Shown here in pieces: positions 5,840 through 6,046 of a stretch of DNA of 6,046 bases (the stretch's first letter is position 1; the number at the start of each line of letters is the position of its first letter). The DNA comes from an uncultured cyanobacterium (GTDB lineage: Bacteria; Cyanobacteriota; Cyanobacteriia; Pseudanabaenales; Pseudanabaenaceae). A program made the position numbers and the translations under genes. The notes beneath the pieces were generated by a model. That model was given only the letters and a program-made list of their open reading frames with translations. It was not told the DNA's origin and did not search any database. The stretch is from assembly GCA_903819605.1 (NCBI GenBank), contig CAIJEA010000712.1, positions 1 through 6,046 of the forward strand, in the 5' to 3' direction.

Positions 5840-6046
5840 GGGAGCATCTCAACAACTAAAAGTAAGAGCAAGAACACAACTTAGTCCACACATGGAAAAA
5901 TGCTGCTTGCTCACCAGTGGCAATGAGTCTTACGAACGGGCGTTGCACATTTGAAAGAGGAACAAGTAAAATCAGAAGAAAGAGAGAAAAGCATGAAAAC
6001 CATTGAAATGTCCAAAATGTGGATCAACACATATTCGTAAAAATGG
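5840..6046 (+). mobile_element. Left part of an IS1-family insertion sequence (cut by the window edge)
   Basis: The right edge encodes the start of an IS1 InsA-like transposase, so an insertion sequence extends beyond the window. The left boundary cannot be fixed because the partner inverted repeat is outside. Plausible ends are near gggagcatctc (5840-5850) or gggcgttgcac (5938-5948). The latter would leave about 65 nt before the transposase start, similar to the short leader of IS1. The stretch 5815-5990 contains no other recognisable gene. Confidence 0.5.
6003..6046 (+). CDS. IS1-family transposase InsA-like N-terminus, partial
   Basis: InsA-type proteins are the DNA-binding, zinc-finger parts of IS1-family transposases, which move the element by cutting and joining its ends. 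Only about 15 codons are visible, reading MKCPKCGSTHIRKNG from a TTG at 6003-6005. The CPKCG pair of cysteines followed by STHIRKNG is the characteristic start of cyanobacterial IS1-type transposases. The second cysteine pair and the catalytic domain lie beyond the edge. An in-frame TGA at 5994-5996 rules out a longer start. An ATG at 5993-5995, preceded by an AGAGAG-like purine run, is one base out of frame and leads to a stop after 15 codons. Either TTG is the real start or an extra A in the AAAA run (5996-5999) has shifted the original ATG. The copy may be live or decayed. Confidence 0.7.
   Translation, partial: MKCPKCGSTHIRKN

Noticed and set aside
5815..5990. tRNA or other structured RNA gene after pheT
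   Set aside because: No cloverleaf, T-loop GTTCRANYC motif or conserved RNA core could be found; it reads better as an insertion-sequence leader.

Overview
The window looks like a chromosomal segment of a cyanobacterium. The evidence is the conserved trio pipY-sepF-proC on the minus strand, cyanobacterial-type SepF (Cdv2) and PheT sequences, and ten copies of the HIP1 octamer GCGATCGC, where about 0.1 would be expected by chance in 6 kb of even composition. A filamentous or Pseudanabaena-like lineage is a guess; genus cannot be fixed from this sequence alone.

Layout, left to right. Positions 50-138 hold two perfect hairpins just beyond the 3' end of proC. proC (146-943, minus) encodes pyrroline-5-carboxylate reductase. 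A long hairpin (971-1011) separates it from sepF (1063-1650, minus), a cell-division protein that works with FtsZ. Next is an AT-rich gene-free stretch of about 880 bases (1651-2530), which holds the sepF leader and a candidate promoter and ends in a perfect 20-bp terminator-like hairpin (2465-2507). pipY/yggS (2531-3199, minus), a PLP-homeostasis protein, follows. It is divergent from pheT (3353-5764, plus), the beta subunit of phenylalanyl-tRNA synthetase; the short gap between them carries candidate promoters whose -10 boxes overlap. A perfect 34-bp palindrome (5781-5814) follows pheT. The window ends in the first codons of an IS1-family InsA-like transposase, so an insertion sequence continues past the right edge.

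Functionally these are housekeeping genes: proline synthesis, septum assembly, vitamin B6 balance and tRNA charging. No new multi-gene system is visible. The most interesting signals are non-coding. Four intergenic hairpins share a GC-NNN-GC apex (three of them TTGC-NNN-GCAA) while their outer arms differ completely, and several share a flank resembling TTAGACAAAGCA. They look like one dispersed repeat family sitting at gene 3' ends, with a tandem pair behind proC. Also worth checking are the absence of pipX upstream of pipY, the overlapping divergent promoters, and the odd start of the IS1-like transposase.
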